Part shown: in pieces, positions 1 to 7,963 of the stretch
Position numbering within the stretch: position 1 is the first letter of the stretch
How the letters are laid out: each line of letters begins with the position of its first letter
Assembly: GCA_003695015.1 (NCBI GenBank)
Contig: RFJD01000192.1
Location: 1-9,038, forward strand
From: Verrucomicrobiota bacterium
GTDB taxonomy: Bacteria > Verrucomicrobiota > Verrucomicrobiia > Limisphaerales > J093
DNA: 9,038 nt
Direction of reading: 5' to 3'
Made by a program: the position numbers and the translations under genes
The notes under the pieces: model-generated
Told to the model about the DNA's origin: nothing
The model's input: the letters and a program-made list of their open reading frames with translations, nothing else
Database searches by the model: none

Positions 1-6
1 AGCTGG

Positions 7-66
7 TTGATCCGGAGCGCCATGGGAGGGCTTCTGGGTTGGTGGGTGGCCTCGGTGGCCTCGGCC
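7..66 (+). other. Sec signal peptide of the giant protein
   Basis: Encodes residues 1-20 counted from the TTG start. Arginine 3 precedes an uncharged hydrophobic run (GGLLGWWVASV), and small residues A18-S19-A20 give a signal peptidase I site before Q21. The n-region is short, so the peptide could begin further upstream, beyond the window. No lipobox cysteine is present, so a lipoprotein is not indicated. Confidence 0.75.
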
Positions 67-3000
67 CAAACCGTTCCCTTGGAGTTCCGCCAGGAGCGCG
101 TCCCGTGGAATCACCGGTCTCCGGCGGGTGAGCCCATCTCGAACACCCCGGGAACACCGCCCGGCTCGGACGGCCGCATGCCGCTGGACAACGCCTCCGG
201 CTCGACCCTCCTGCCCACGGCCAACCAGTTCCGGGGGCTCCTGGGCTTCGGCGCGGTGCCGGGCGTCTTGCAGAGGGACCAAACCGCCGTGCGCAATTCC
301 CCCATCCTGCAGGACGGTTCCAGACCCTTCGACGGGGTGGTGGCGCAGGAGATGAAACGCCCGTTGGCCAGGGCCGGCGGGACGGTGTTGCTGATCCTCC
401 GCCGGGGGCAGATCGGGGCGCCCTTCCTGAGCCGGCAGGTCTCGTTTCCTTTCGGCAGCATCGTCCGGCCGCCCATGGTGGACGAAAACGGCCGTCCGCT
501 CGCCGGCGTGACTCCGGAGGAATACTGGTTGCCGGAGCCCTACACCACCAACCACCACCAAAACGCCGGCTATTACTGGAGCCCCCATGCCCGGCAGGTC
601 TTCGCCGTCCAGCCGGGACCGCTCAACATCACCTGGGTCAAGCGGCAGTACACCACCAGCAAGCCGGCGGATTACGACGCCCATCCCGAACGCTATCACC
701 GGGATGACGCCGGCAACTACTTCCGGCTCTACGTGGTCCACTACGTGGTGTCCGGCTCGCCGGTGAAGCCACCCCGCAAGATTTACTGGACCGAGCGCGG
801 CTTCCAAGGGTTGGGCAAACCGGTCCAGGTCCCCACCGAACGCGTGGGGGCAATTCAAGTCGTTTACCACAACAGCTTTCCCGAGACCGTTCCGGAGGAA
901 TACCGGGAACCGGGCGACACCTATCCGGGCCAGGGCACCGGCAACACGCCGTTGCCGGAATTGCGCACCCTGTGGTACGACCGCTCCCAACACAACATCC
1001 ATGCTTACAACCGGCAGGGGCGCGTCTTCGTCGAGCTGCTGGGCGATCCCCGACCCGACGGGCAGTCGCGCGTGCAACTGGGCTTCGAGATCGTCGATGT
1101 CATCAAGCAGCCCACGCCGGCTGACGTCACGGTGGAGCTGGGCGACCGGATCGTGCCGCCTCCGCCCGGCTCCCTCGAGGAGCTGATTCCGCAGCCCGTT
1201 TTCCAATCCGGCCCCGACTTCGCCTTCCGGCATCAAGCGGAAGGAACGGACCGCCCCGCTTATTATGCCGTCCGCGAGACGCAAAACCTGAACGACTACC
1301 TGGTGCACTGGATGGAGGAGGGCGAACAGGGACTGCTGTGGCCGGCCCTGCTGGGGCGCTATCACTTGGTTTGGCCGGACGACGTCACCCGTTACAGCCA
1401 CTATCTGCGGCCGCCGGCCGCCACGGACGCCGAGGCCCGCCAGACCGCCATTGCGCTCTCCACCGAGAACGTCCCGGTCATCGAGTATCAGGATCCGCTG
1501 GACCGGCCGCGGGCGGCGTTGACCGAGGATTACCGGTTTTACACCTGGCTGGATGCCGACCACCCGGCCCACCGCACCCTGCTCCGCTTCTCGGCCGGCG
1601 GCGAGATCGCCTTTGAACGGGTGTTCTCCTGGCTGGACGAAACCCTCAAGAGCGGCGACTTCACCGACAGCGTGGCCACCGAACTGGACGCTTGGGATCC
1701 GAATCAGCGACGCATGAACTTCCCGGACAGCTTCCACGCTCCCCGGGTGGTGACGGCCACCGTCGAGGTCGGCCGGCGGATCACGGCGCCCGAGGGAGAA
1801 CCGGGCGCCACCGGGGAATACCTGGCCGGTCACATCAACATGGCTGCGGGAACCTTGTTCGACCCCACCGCCTACGTGGACCCGCTGGCCGAAGGCTTCG
1901 CGGCCGCCAACCAAGGGGCCATCATCCCCGTCAACGCCATCCCGAATCAGAACCACCTGGAGGTCTGGTGGTTCCGGCCGAATGACGCCAACGCGGGCCT
2001 CAATGCCCACAACGCCGAGGCGGGCTTCCACACGATTTACTGGCCGGCCGTGCTGGGCCGCTACACCCTCCAATGGCCGACCAACGCCCCAAAGATCGTC
2101 CTGGCCAGCAACACCGGCAGCGGCCCGTTGAGTTCGCTGGAGGCGAACGGCTCCATTTATCGCCAACCGGATCCCAATCAGCCGGGCTACAACCCGAACG
2201 AGGAACACGCCCTGCTGGCCGGCGGCGCCGCCTGGGCCACGCGTGATGATCTGAACCTCACCTCGGGCGAGAACTACTCCTCCGAGCCGTTCGTGCTCGT
2301 GCGTTACACCGACGGGGACGGCCGCCCCGCCATGACCGCCTTCCAGGTCGTCCGGGAGGATCCGGCCAACGGACTGGTCTTCGATTATGTCGTCACGGCG
2401 GGCCGGCTCCTTCAGCCACCCATGCCGCTGCCCCTGCTGGGCAAGCCGGTCGTCGGCACCGGCGACGCCGCCCACAGTCTGAACATCGAACCGTTCCAAG
2501 CCGGGGGCGACCTGCCCGGCCGGTGGACCGCCAGCGACACGGACGGGCCGTACGCTCACTACGCCCGCTTCACCTGGGAGGATCGGCATCACGATTTCTG
2601 GGTCTATCGGGGCCTGCACGCCGGGTTGCCGCCGTTGGAAGCGGGCGCCTACAACACCAGCACGAGAAGCTTCGACCCGTTGCCGCCCGCCACGGCCGTG
2701 GCGGGGAAGCCGTTTCGTTACACCGTGCATGCCTCCCGCCGGGCGGAACATCTGCTGCTTGTCCCGGGAACGAACCGGCCCCCTTGGCTGCAGGTGGACG
2801 GGCTGTCACTGACCGGCACACCCTCCGACACGAACGTCACCACCGGCACGCTGACGTTGCCCTTGGAGATCCAGGATCCGTACAACCACGAGCAAGTGTC
2901 CCTTTCCCTGCGCCTCAACGTTGCGGCCGCGGGAGAGGTCGTCGCCCAAGGGCCGCTGGCGTTGTCCAGCCACAATCCCTACACCGGCAGCACGGTGGTC

Positions 3001-6000
3001 TTCACCAACCGGCCGCCCTGGCTGGCGGCCGATCCGGCTCCCACCAACAGCTTCGTGATGCGGTTTTACTACAAGACGGAGCCGCAGTTCGACTGGCCGG
3101 GCCTGCAGAACCCACCGCCCCCGGGCAGCATCGTGCCTTACCTGCGCCCCAAGGATCCGACGACGGGTCAGTTCGTGGGGGACGGTCACACCACCAAGAC
3201 GGTCCCGCTGGCGATCGTCCACCGGCCCACATGGCCGGTCCGGGATCCCGCCGATGCCAGCAAACCGCTTCCCACCCTGGCCTATGGCGCCACCCTGACC
3301 ATGCCGAAAAACGGGCTGCCCGGCGTGCGCGACATGCTCACCGCCAACATCCTCTACCAGCAGTCCATCGCGGCGGACCTTGCCGCCGCCCAACCCTCCG
3401 TCGTGCTCCATGACCCGACCCGGGAGAAGCAGTCGGACCTCGATGCCCAGGGCCTGACCGCGGTGCCCGGCGGGGTCCACAAGGTGGCCCACCAAGGCCG
3501 CTGGTACTTCCCGAACCTGCCGCCGCATTTGGAGCAGCGGGTGTTCTACGATCCCAACCGCGGCAAACATGGCGCCCTGGTGTTGCGGGGTGAATTCGTG
3601 GACGACATCCTGGGTGCGGATTACCTGTTGCTGAACGTGCTGCGGGGGGCGGACCTCGCGGCGGTGAAGGACCTTTGCCCGCCGGCCGATCCGGGCAAGT
3701 CCAAGTGGGATGCCCTGGTGGACGCCCTGGCCACCGACGTCGAAACCTTCCATGAATCGCCGACGAGCCCGGGCACCTACGAGCCGGATCCCGCCCTGAC
3801 GGTCTCCGTGGGGGTCGGCGACCTGGTTGTGGTGTCGCACGACAACACGGCGGTGGATTCTTACGCCCTGAGTGCGACCGGGCCCGGCGGGGGGTACGTC
3901 ACCTTGGTGGAAAACGGCGGCGGCGCCTTCACCCAGCCGGGCGATCCGGTGGCCCTGCACGTCTTCAAGGTCGGCGGCGGCCTGGATCCGGGGGAGATCA
4001 AAATCATCCTGCCCGAGAACCCGCTGAGCGAACAGTTGACCCTCCAGCACACCGCCGACCTGGCCGGCCGGTTCGACCAGTTCGAATACGAATGGAAGAT
4101 CGCCGCGCCGGTGGACGGCCAACCGCCCGCGCCGGACGAGACCATGAGCAACTATCAGGCGCTGACCCGCGGCGCCGGCCTGCCCCGCTACCTCCTGGGC
4201 GGCGCAGGGATCCGGACCTTGGCGGACAACTACGTGGTCATGCGGTACCGTCCCACGGATCCGACGCATCCGCTCTACAACCAATGGTCGGCATGGACCG
4301 ATCCCGCCCTGGCCGAGGGCTGGATCAAGCGGGTGTTGGCCGGCATCAACCCCTTCAACCAGCGGATCAAGGACCTCTTCAACAACCGGATCAGCACCGA
4401 CGTCAGCCTGGTGGCCCAGGCCGGCCCCCGCTGGGAAGGTGACGTGGCCCTGAACCTGGACACCATCGAGGATCACGGCCTGATCGAGATCTATGAAACC
4501 GTCCTGCGCCGGGGCCGCGCCCTCAGCATCGAGGCGGGCTACAACTACGGCCCGGCCAACGACGCCCTGCTGCTGGCGGCCGGCTACCTCAATGATCTCT
4601 ACATGATCCTGGGCAACGAGGCCCTGGCCGACGCCCTCAACCCCACCATCGGTATCGGCACCGCCGACCGCACCTACGGCGAGATCGCCACCGCCCTCTT
4701 CGCCTTCCGGGGTCAGGTGCCTTCGTTGCTCGAGGAGGAACTGGCATTGCTGCGGGGCCGGGACGATTTCCTGGTCCCGGGCGTGGAGGTGCCCCCGGTG
4801 TACAACCGGCTCGTGTGGAACTACACCCGCGGCATCGATGCCGGCGAGGTCATCTATGCGTTGAACTACAACATCCAGGAAGACCCCAACCATGAGCCCG
4901 ACGGGGTGATCGACGCGGAGGATGCCGCCCGCATGTACCCACAGGGTCACGGCGACGCCTACGGGCATTACCTGACCGCGCTGAAGGGGTACTACTCCCT
5001 GTTGATGAACCGCCATTTCGACTGGGTCCCGCGCAGCGAGGCGGTCAACGTGCTGGGCAAGCCGGTGTCGGTGGACTACCAGGACGAGCGCAAGTTTGCT
5101 GCGGCGGCCGCGGCGCTCGCCCGGGCGGGCCGGCAGGTGTTCGACCTGACCTGGCGGCGGGACTACGAACCGGTCCAAGTCGAGGGCTGGTCCCACCTGG
5201 GCGCCACGCGGGTGAACCACCGGCGCACCCACACCAGCCTTGCCGGCGAGCCGGGGCAGCCCTCGGTGCGGTACTGGGGGGCCGACCATTGGGCCTGCCG
5301 CACCGGCCAGGGGGCCTATCTCCACTGGGTCGTCGGCAACGCCATCCTGCCGGCGGTCGATCCCAACCCCGACCACGAGGGCATCCAGAAGGTGGACCGG
5401 ACCACCGTGCCGGAGTTGGAGGCGCTGGCACGGGAGGCCACGGAGCTGCAAATCGCCATGGACAATGCCGAGGGGGGACTGACCCCGCTGGGCATTCCGG
5501 AAGACGGACTGGTGTTCGACCTGGACCCCGTCCGGGTGGTCGGCGGCCAGGAGGGCGCCCACTTCGAGCAGATTTATTCCCGGGCGGTGCGGGCGCTGGC
5601 CAATGCCGTGGCGGCCTTCGACGACGCCAAGGACATCACCCGGCTGATGCGGTCGGAGGGCGATTCCCTGGCCGATTTCCGGGCGCAAGTGGACAGCCAG
5701 GAACGGGCGTTCGCGAATCAGCTCATCGAGATCTACGGGACGCCCTATCCCGAGGACATCGGCCCGGGCAAGACCTGGCCCCAGGGTTACGAGGGGCCGG
5801 ACCTGATCCACTACATGTACGTCGATTTGCCGGAACAGGCGTTTCCCGAACTCTGGAGCTTCACCACCGGCAACGACTTCCGCATCGATGTCCAGGACCT
5901 GCCGAAGGACTGGCCGCTGAAGATGTATGAGGACATGGACTGGGTGACCAAGGCCACCGACGGCGACGGCAACGATCCCCGGGAGCCGACGCAGTACGTG

Positions 6001-7950
6001 GTGTTTCACATCGGGCCGCACGGTTATTTCGACAAACCGCCCTCATGGACGGGCCGGCGCAAGTCGCCCGGCAGGCTCCAGCAGGCCATCTCCGAGTACA
6101 TCATGGCGCACACCCGCCTGCGCCAGGCGCTCAACGACGCGGCGGGGGCAAAGAACGACTTGGACAAGGCCATCCGGCAATTCGAGGACTACGTCGAAAC
6201 CCGCCGGCGCATCCGGGCGCACCAAGAGGGCATGCTGATCGCGGAGGAGATTCTCCAGCAAGTGAAGTTTGCCAACGACGTGTTCCAGCGCGTCAACGAT
6301 GCCACCACCACGGACATCAAGTTTGCCTCGGATTTCGCGGCCGAAGCCCTGCCGGGCAGCATGATCATCGGCGTGTCCAGCGGCGGCGACCTCACCTCCG
6401 CCGCCCGGGCGGCCATCGAAATGGCCGGTTACACGACCGCGTCGGTCATCAATTGGAGCTCCGTCGTCCGCAACTCGCTCGTCGCCGCCTATGAAAACGC
6501 GGTCGTCAGTGCGCGTCGCTGGGTCGAGTTCAGCAAGATCGCGCCGCTGGAAGGCGGCTTGGACCGGAAGGAACGGGTGATGGCCCTGGCGGACCAGATG
6601 TCCGCGATGCAGGGCCTGTTGTGGACCATCAACGAACGGTTGCGCGAGCTGGATGACGCCGCCCGCAAGAAGCAGGCGTTGCTGGCGGAGGGGGAGCGGA
6701 TCCAGCAGCAGCGGTTGGTGTTTCGTCAGCACGCGGCGGCGGTGATTCAAGGCTATCGGACCCGCGATGCCGCCTTCCGTTTCTTCCGCAACGAGAAACT
6801 CGAGCGTTACAAGACCCTGTTCGATCTGGCGGCGCGTTATGCCCTGCTGGCCGCCAACGCCTTTGACTATGAAACCGGCCTGCTGGGCTCGGACGCCGGG
6901 CGGCGGTTCAAACAGCGGATCATCAACGCCCGCGCCCTGGGCGTGGTGCGCGAGGGCCAGCCCCAATACGCCGGCAGCGACACCGGCGACCCGGGCCTTT
7001 CGAGCGTGCTGGCCGAGATGAAGGCCGACTGGGAGGTGTTGCGCGGGCGGCTGGGATTCAACAACCCCGACGCCTACGGCACGACGGTCTCGTTGCGCAC
7101 CGAGGCGTACCGGATCCTCCCGACCAGCGACGGCGACGCGAACTGGCAGGATCTGCTGCAGGCCGCGCGCACCCGGAACCTGCTGGAGGACGCCGACGTG
7201 CGGCGCTATTGCCTGCAGATCGATGCCGGGGATGGCCTGCCGGTGCCCGGGTTGGTGTTGAGTTTCTCCACCACCATCGCCGACGGCATGAACCTGTTCG
7301 GCAACAGTCTCGCGGCGGGCGATCACACCTTCAGCCCCAGTTCGTTTGCGACCAAGATCTTCGCGGTCGGCGTGGCCTTCGAAGGGTACCGCGGCATGGA
7401 TGATCCGGCCCCCAACAGCGGGGCGGTGGGCTTCGCCGGGGGAGAGTCGCCGGCCGACCCGTCCTTCCCGTTCCTGGACCCGAAGGCGCTTTCGGCCACG
7501 CCGTACGTGTACCTGATCCCGGTGGGGGTCGATTCGCTGCGCGTGCCGCCGCTGGGTGACACCGGCGCGGTCCGCACCTGGCAGGTCGCCGACCTGGCGA
7601 TTCCGCTGCCGTTCAACATCGGCGCCTCGGACTTCTCGAGCCTGCCGTTGTGGCAGTCCGCCGACTTCCTCAGCGAACCGCTGTTCGCCCTCCGCAAGCA
7701 TCAGGCTTTTCGCGCCGTGTCGGATCCGGCGGTGTTCCGGGCGGATCCCTACAACGCCGCCGGCGGGCTGCGGCCCTCGGCCTTCACCAACAGCCGGCTC
7801 ATCGGCCGCTCGGTGTGGAACAGCCGGTGGAAGCTGGTCATTCCGGGCCGGACGCTCTTGAACGATCCGGAGGAGGGTTTGGACCGGTTCATTCAGACCG
7901 TCCGGGACATCAAACTGCACTTCGTGACCTACTCCTACGCGGGCAATTGA
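7..7950 (+). CDS. Giant exported protein with Ig-like domain, EF-loop and TcA-like C-terminus
   Basis: Uninterrupted frame of 2,647 residues, roughly 290 kDa. Residues 1-20 form a Sec signal peptide: R3, hydrophobic core GGLLGWWVASV, AxA site (A18-S19-A20) before Q21. Only three cysteines (1224, 1764, 2402) occur, which suits an extracytoplasmic protein. Order seen: beta-rich N-terminal region with a duplicated WPA-[LV]-LGRY motif (445 and 679); Ig-like domain about 882-975; beta-type segment to about 1435; helical region about 1437-1610; EF-hand-like loop 1628-1639; conserved-looking blocks 1645-1663, 1757-1782 and 1839-1857; helical hairpin about 2023-2290; C-terminal beta domain to 2647. 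The last ~625 residues resemble the TcA subunit of Tc toxins in layout and short motifs (inference). No catalytic site is recognised, and the function is unknown. The start is uncertain: TTG at 7 supplies an arginine; ATG at 22 has GGAG four bases upstream but leaves no charged n-region; the frame is also open to base 1, so the true start may lie outside the window. Confidence 0.93.
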   Translation: MIRSAMGGLLGWWVASVASAQTVPLEFRQERVPWNHRSPAGEPISNTPGTPPGSDGRMPLDNASGSTLLPTANQFRGLLGFGAVPGVLQRDQTAVRNSPILQDGSRPFDGVVAQEMKRPLARAGGTVLLILRRGQIGAPFLSRQVSFPFGSIVRPPMVDENGRPLAGVTPEEYWLPEPYTTNHHQNAGYYWSPHARQVFAVQPGPLNITWVKRQYTTSKPADYDAHPERYHRDDAGNYFRLYVVHYVVSGSPVKPPRKIYWTERGFQGLGKPVQVPTERVGAIQVVYHNSFPETVPEEYREPGDTYPGQGTGNTPLPELRTLWYDRSQHNIHAYNRQGRVFVELLGDPRPDGQSRVQLGFEIVDVIKQPTPADVTVELGDRIVPPPPGSLEELIPQPVFQSGPDFAFRHQAEGTDRPAYYAVRETQNLNDYLVHWMEEGEQGLLWPALLGRYHLVWPDDVTRYSHYLRPPAATDAEARQTAIALSTENVPVIEYQDPLDRPRAALTEDYRFYTWLDADHPAHRTLLRFSAGGEIAFERVFSWLDETLKSGDFTDSVATELDAWDPNQRRMNFPDSFHAPRVVTATVEVGRRITAPEGEPGATGEYLAGHINMAAGTLFDPTAYVDPLAEGFAAANQGAIIPVNAIPNQNHLEVWWFRPNDANAGLNAHNAEAGFHTIYWPAVLGRYTLQWPTNAPKIVLASNTGSGPLSSLEANGSIYRQPDPNQPGYNPNEEHALLAGGAAWATRDDLNLTSGENYSSEPFVLVRYTDGDGRPAMTAFQVVREDPANGLVFDYVVTAGRLLQPPMPLPLLGKPVVGTGDAAHSLNIEPFQAGGDLPGRWTASDTDGPYAHYARFTWEDRHHDFWVYRGLHAGLPPLEAGAYNTSTRSFDPLPPATAVAGKPFRYTVHASRRAEHLLLVPGTNRPPWLQVDGLSLTGTPSDTNVTTGTLTLPLEIQDPYNHEQVSLSLRLNVAAAGEVVAQGPLALSSHNPYTGSTVVFTNRPPWLAADPAPTNSFVMRFYYKTEPQFDWPGLQNPPPPGSIVPYLRPKDPTTGQFVGDGHTTKTVPLAIVHRPTWPVRDPADASKPLPTLAYGATLTMPKNGLPGVRDMLTANILYQQSIAADLAAAQPSVVLHDPTREKQSDLDAQGLTAVPGGVHKVAHQGRWYFPNLPPHLEQRVFYDPNRGKHGALVLRGEFVDDILGADYLLLNVLRGADLAAVKDLCPPADPGKSKWDALVDALATDVETFHESPTSPGTYEPDPALTVSVGVGDLVVVSHDNTAVDSYALSATGPGGGYVTLVENGGGAFTQPGDPVALHVFKVGGGLDPGEIKIILPENPLSEQLTLQHTADLAGRFDQFEYEWKIAAPVDGQPPAPDETMSNYQALTRGAGLPRYLLGGAGIRTLADNYVVMRYRPTDPTHPLYNQWSAWTDPALAEGWIKRVLAGINPFNQRIKDLFNNRISTDVSLVAQAGPRWEGDVALNLDTIEDHGLIEIYETVLRRGRALSIEAGYNYGPANDALLLAAGYLNDLYMILGNEALADALNPTIGIGTADRTYGEIATALFAFRGQVPSLLEEELALLRGRDDFLVPGVEVPPVYNRLVWNYTRGIDAGEVIYALNYNIQEDPNHEPDGVIDAEDAARMYPQGHGDAYGHYLTALKGYYSLLMNRHFDWVPRSEAVNVLGKPVSVDYQDERKFAAAAAALARAGRQVFDLTWRRDYEPVQVEGWSHLGATRVNHRRTHTSLAGEPGQPSVRYWGADHWACRTGQGAYLHWVVGNAILPAVDPNPDHEGIQKVDRTTVPELEALAREATELQIAMDNAEGGLTPLGIPEDGLVFDLDPVRVVGGQEGAHFEQIYSRAVRALANAVAAFDDAKDITRLMRSEGDSLADFRAQVDSQERAFANQLIEIYGTPYPEDIGPGKTWPQGYEGPDLIHYMYVDLPEQAFPELWSFTTGNDFRIDVQDLPKDWPLKMYEDMDWVTKATDGDGNDPREPTQYVVFHIGPHGYFDKPPSWTGRRKSPGRLQQAISEYIMAHTRLRQALNDAAGAKNDLDKAIRQFEDYVETRRRIRAHQEGMLIAEEILQQVKFANDVFQRVNDATTTDIKFASDFAAEALPGSMIIGVSSGGDLTSAARAAIEMAGYTTASVINWSSVVRNSLVAAYENAVVSARRWVEFSKIAPLEGGLDRKERVMALADQMSAMQGLLWTINERLRELDDAARKKQALLAEGERIQQQRLVFRQHAAAVIQGYRTRDAAFRFFRNEKLERYKTLFDLAARYALLAANAFDYETGLLGSDAGRRFKQRIINARALGVVREGQPQYAGSDTGDPGLSSVLAEMKADWEVLRGRLGFNNPDAYGTTVSLRTEAYRILPTSDGDANWQDLLQAARTRNLLEDADVRRYCLQIDAGDGLPVPGLVLSFSTTIADGMNLFGNSLAAGDHTFSPSSFATKIFAVGVAFEGYRGMDDPAPNSGAVGFAGGESPADPSFPFLDPKALSATPYVYLIPVGVDSLRVPPLGDTGAVRTWQVADLAIPLPFNIGASDFSSLPLWQSADFLSEPLFALRKHQAFRAVSDPAVFRADPYNAAGGLRPSAFTNSRLIGRSVWNSRWKLVIPGRTLLNDPEEGLDRFIQTVRDIKLHFVTYSYAGN
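1282..1377 (+). repeat. Protein repeat, copy A (WPALLGRYHLVWP)
   Basis: Residues 426-457 of the giant protein. The copy starts with QN, passes a hydrophobic-W stretch (YLVHW) and ends in WPALLGRYHLVWP. It matches copy B at WPA-[LV]-LGRY-x-L-x-WP with a 234-residue offset. The similarity continues weakly downstream of both copies, ending near a [V/S]I-x-x-x-DP segment. The repeat is at protein level; the DNA has diverged. I infer an ancient tandem duplication of a beta-rich module of unknown role. Confidence 0.6.
1948..2079 (+). repeat. Protein repeat, copy B (WPAVLGRYTLQWP)
   Basis: Residues 648-691 of the giant protein. The copy starts QN-HLEVWW and ends WPAVLGRYTLQWP. It is longer than copy A because of an insertion between the VWW strand and the WPA core. 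Downstream comes a strand-like KIVLASN segment. It probably marks the second of two homologous modules in the N-terminal third of the protein. Confidence 0.6.
2650..2931 (+). other. Ig-like (He_PIG-type) domain within the giant protein
   Basis: Residues about 882-975. The order 'LPPATAVAGKPFRYTV', then 'PPWLQVDG', 'LTGTPSDTN' and 'LPLEIQDP' followed by a final hydrophobic strand is the usual course of putative Ig/cadherin-like domains (He_PIG family) common in large bacterial surface proteins. Such domains act as spacers or adhesive modules. The assignment rests on the P-x-W-L ... G-T-P pattern and the expected length of about 90 residues. Domain limits are approximate. Confidence 0.65.
4888..4923 (+). 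other. EF-hand/dockerin-like calcium loop in the giant protein
   Basis: Residues 1628-1639 read N-x-E-x-D-G-V-I-D-x-x-D, which fits the 12-position EF-hand or dockerin calcium loop: ligands at 1, 3, 5, 9 and 12, glycine at 6 and isoleucine at 8. It is followed by a helix-like stretch beginning A1640 and then PQGHGDAYGHYLTALKGYY. Only one loop is visible, whereas a true dockerin has two. It therefore looks like an isolated structural calcium site in a larger domain, not a cellulosome dockerin. Confidence 0.5.
6073..7947 (+). other. TcA-like C-terminal region: helical hairpin plus TcB-binding-type domain
   Basis: Residues about 2023-2647. Helix 1 (about 2023-2112) is a charged coiled-coil-like stretch. 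Next comes a glycine-rich hydrophobic turn, LPGSMIIGVSSGGD (2115-2128), and an alanine-rich segment. Helix 2 (about 2188-2290) ends in 'LFDLAARYALLAANAFDYE'. In Tc-toxin TcA subunits the pore-forming domain has two long helices joined by an 'LP...G...SGG' tip, followed by a Y-x-LA...A..A....E stretch and the TcB-binding beta domain. Matching downstream marks, in order, are FATKIFAVGVAF (2447-2458), VYLIP (2501-2505), PLPF (2533-2536), W-K-L-V-I-P (2608-2613) and DIKLHFVTYSYAG at the extreme C-terminus; TcA proteins typically end near D-V-I-L-H-I-R-Y-T. The comparison is from memory of the family, not an alignment. Confidence 0.5.
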
Positions 7951-7963
7951 TTCGTTTGCCGCC

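Noticed and set aside
2523..3413. 296-codon + strand frame inside the giant gene
   Set aside because: It is out of frame with the continuous giant frame. Its translation is rich in R, P, G, H and A, typical of a GC-rich shifted frame. There is no sign of a frameshift in the main frame here.
4888..4989. Cellulosomal dockerin in the giant protein
   Set aside because: Only one calcium loop is present and no duplicated loop-helix follows, so a functional dockerin is not supported.
2806..6021. 1,071-codon open frame on the minus strand
   Set aside because: It is codon-for-codon antisense to the giant gene. In that register stops arise only where the + strand uses TTA, CTA or TCA codons, which are rare at this GC. 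It ends at a TCA serine codon at each side. Its product is a low-complexity R/G/V/H/Q-rich shadow with no fold-like pattern.
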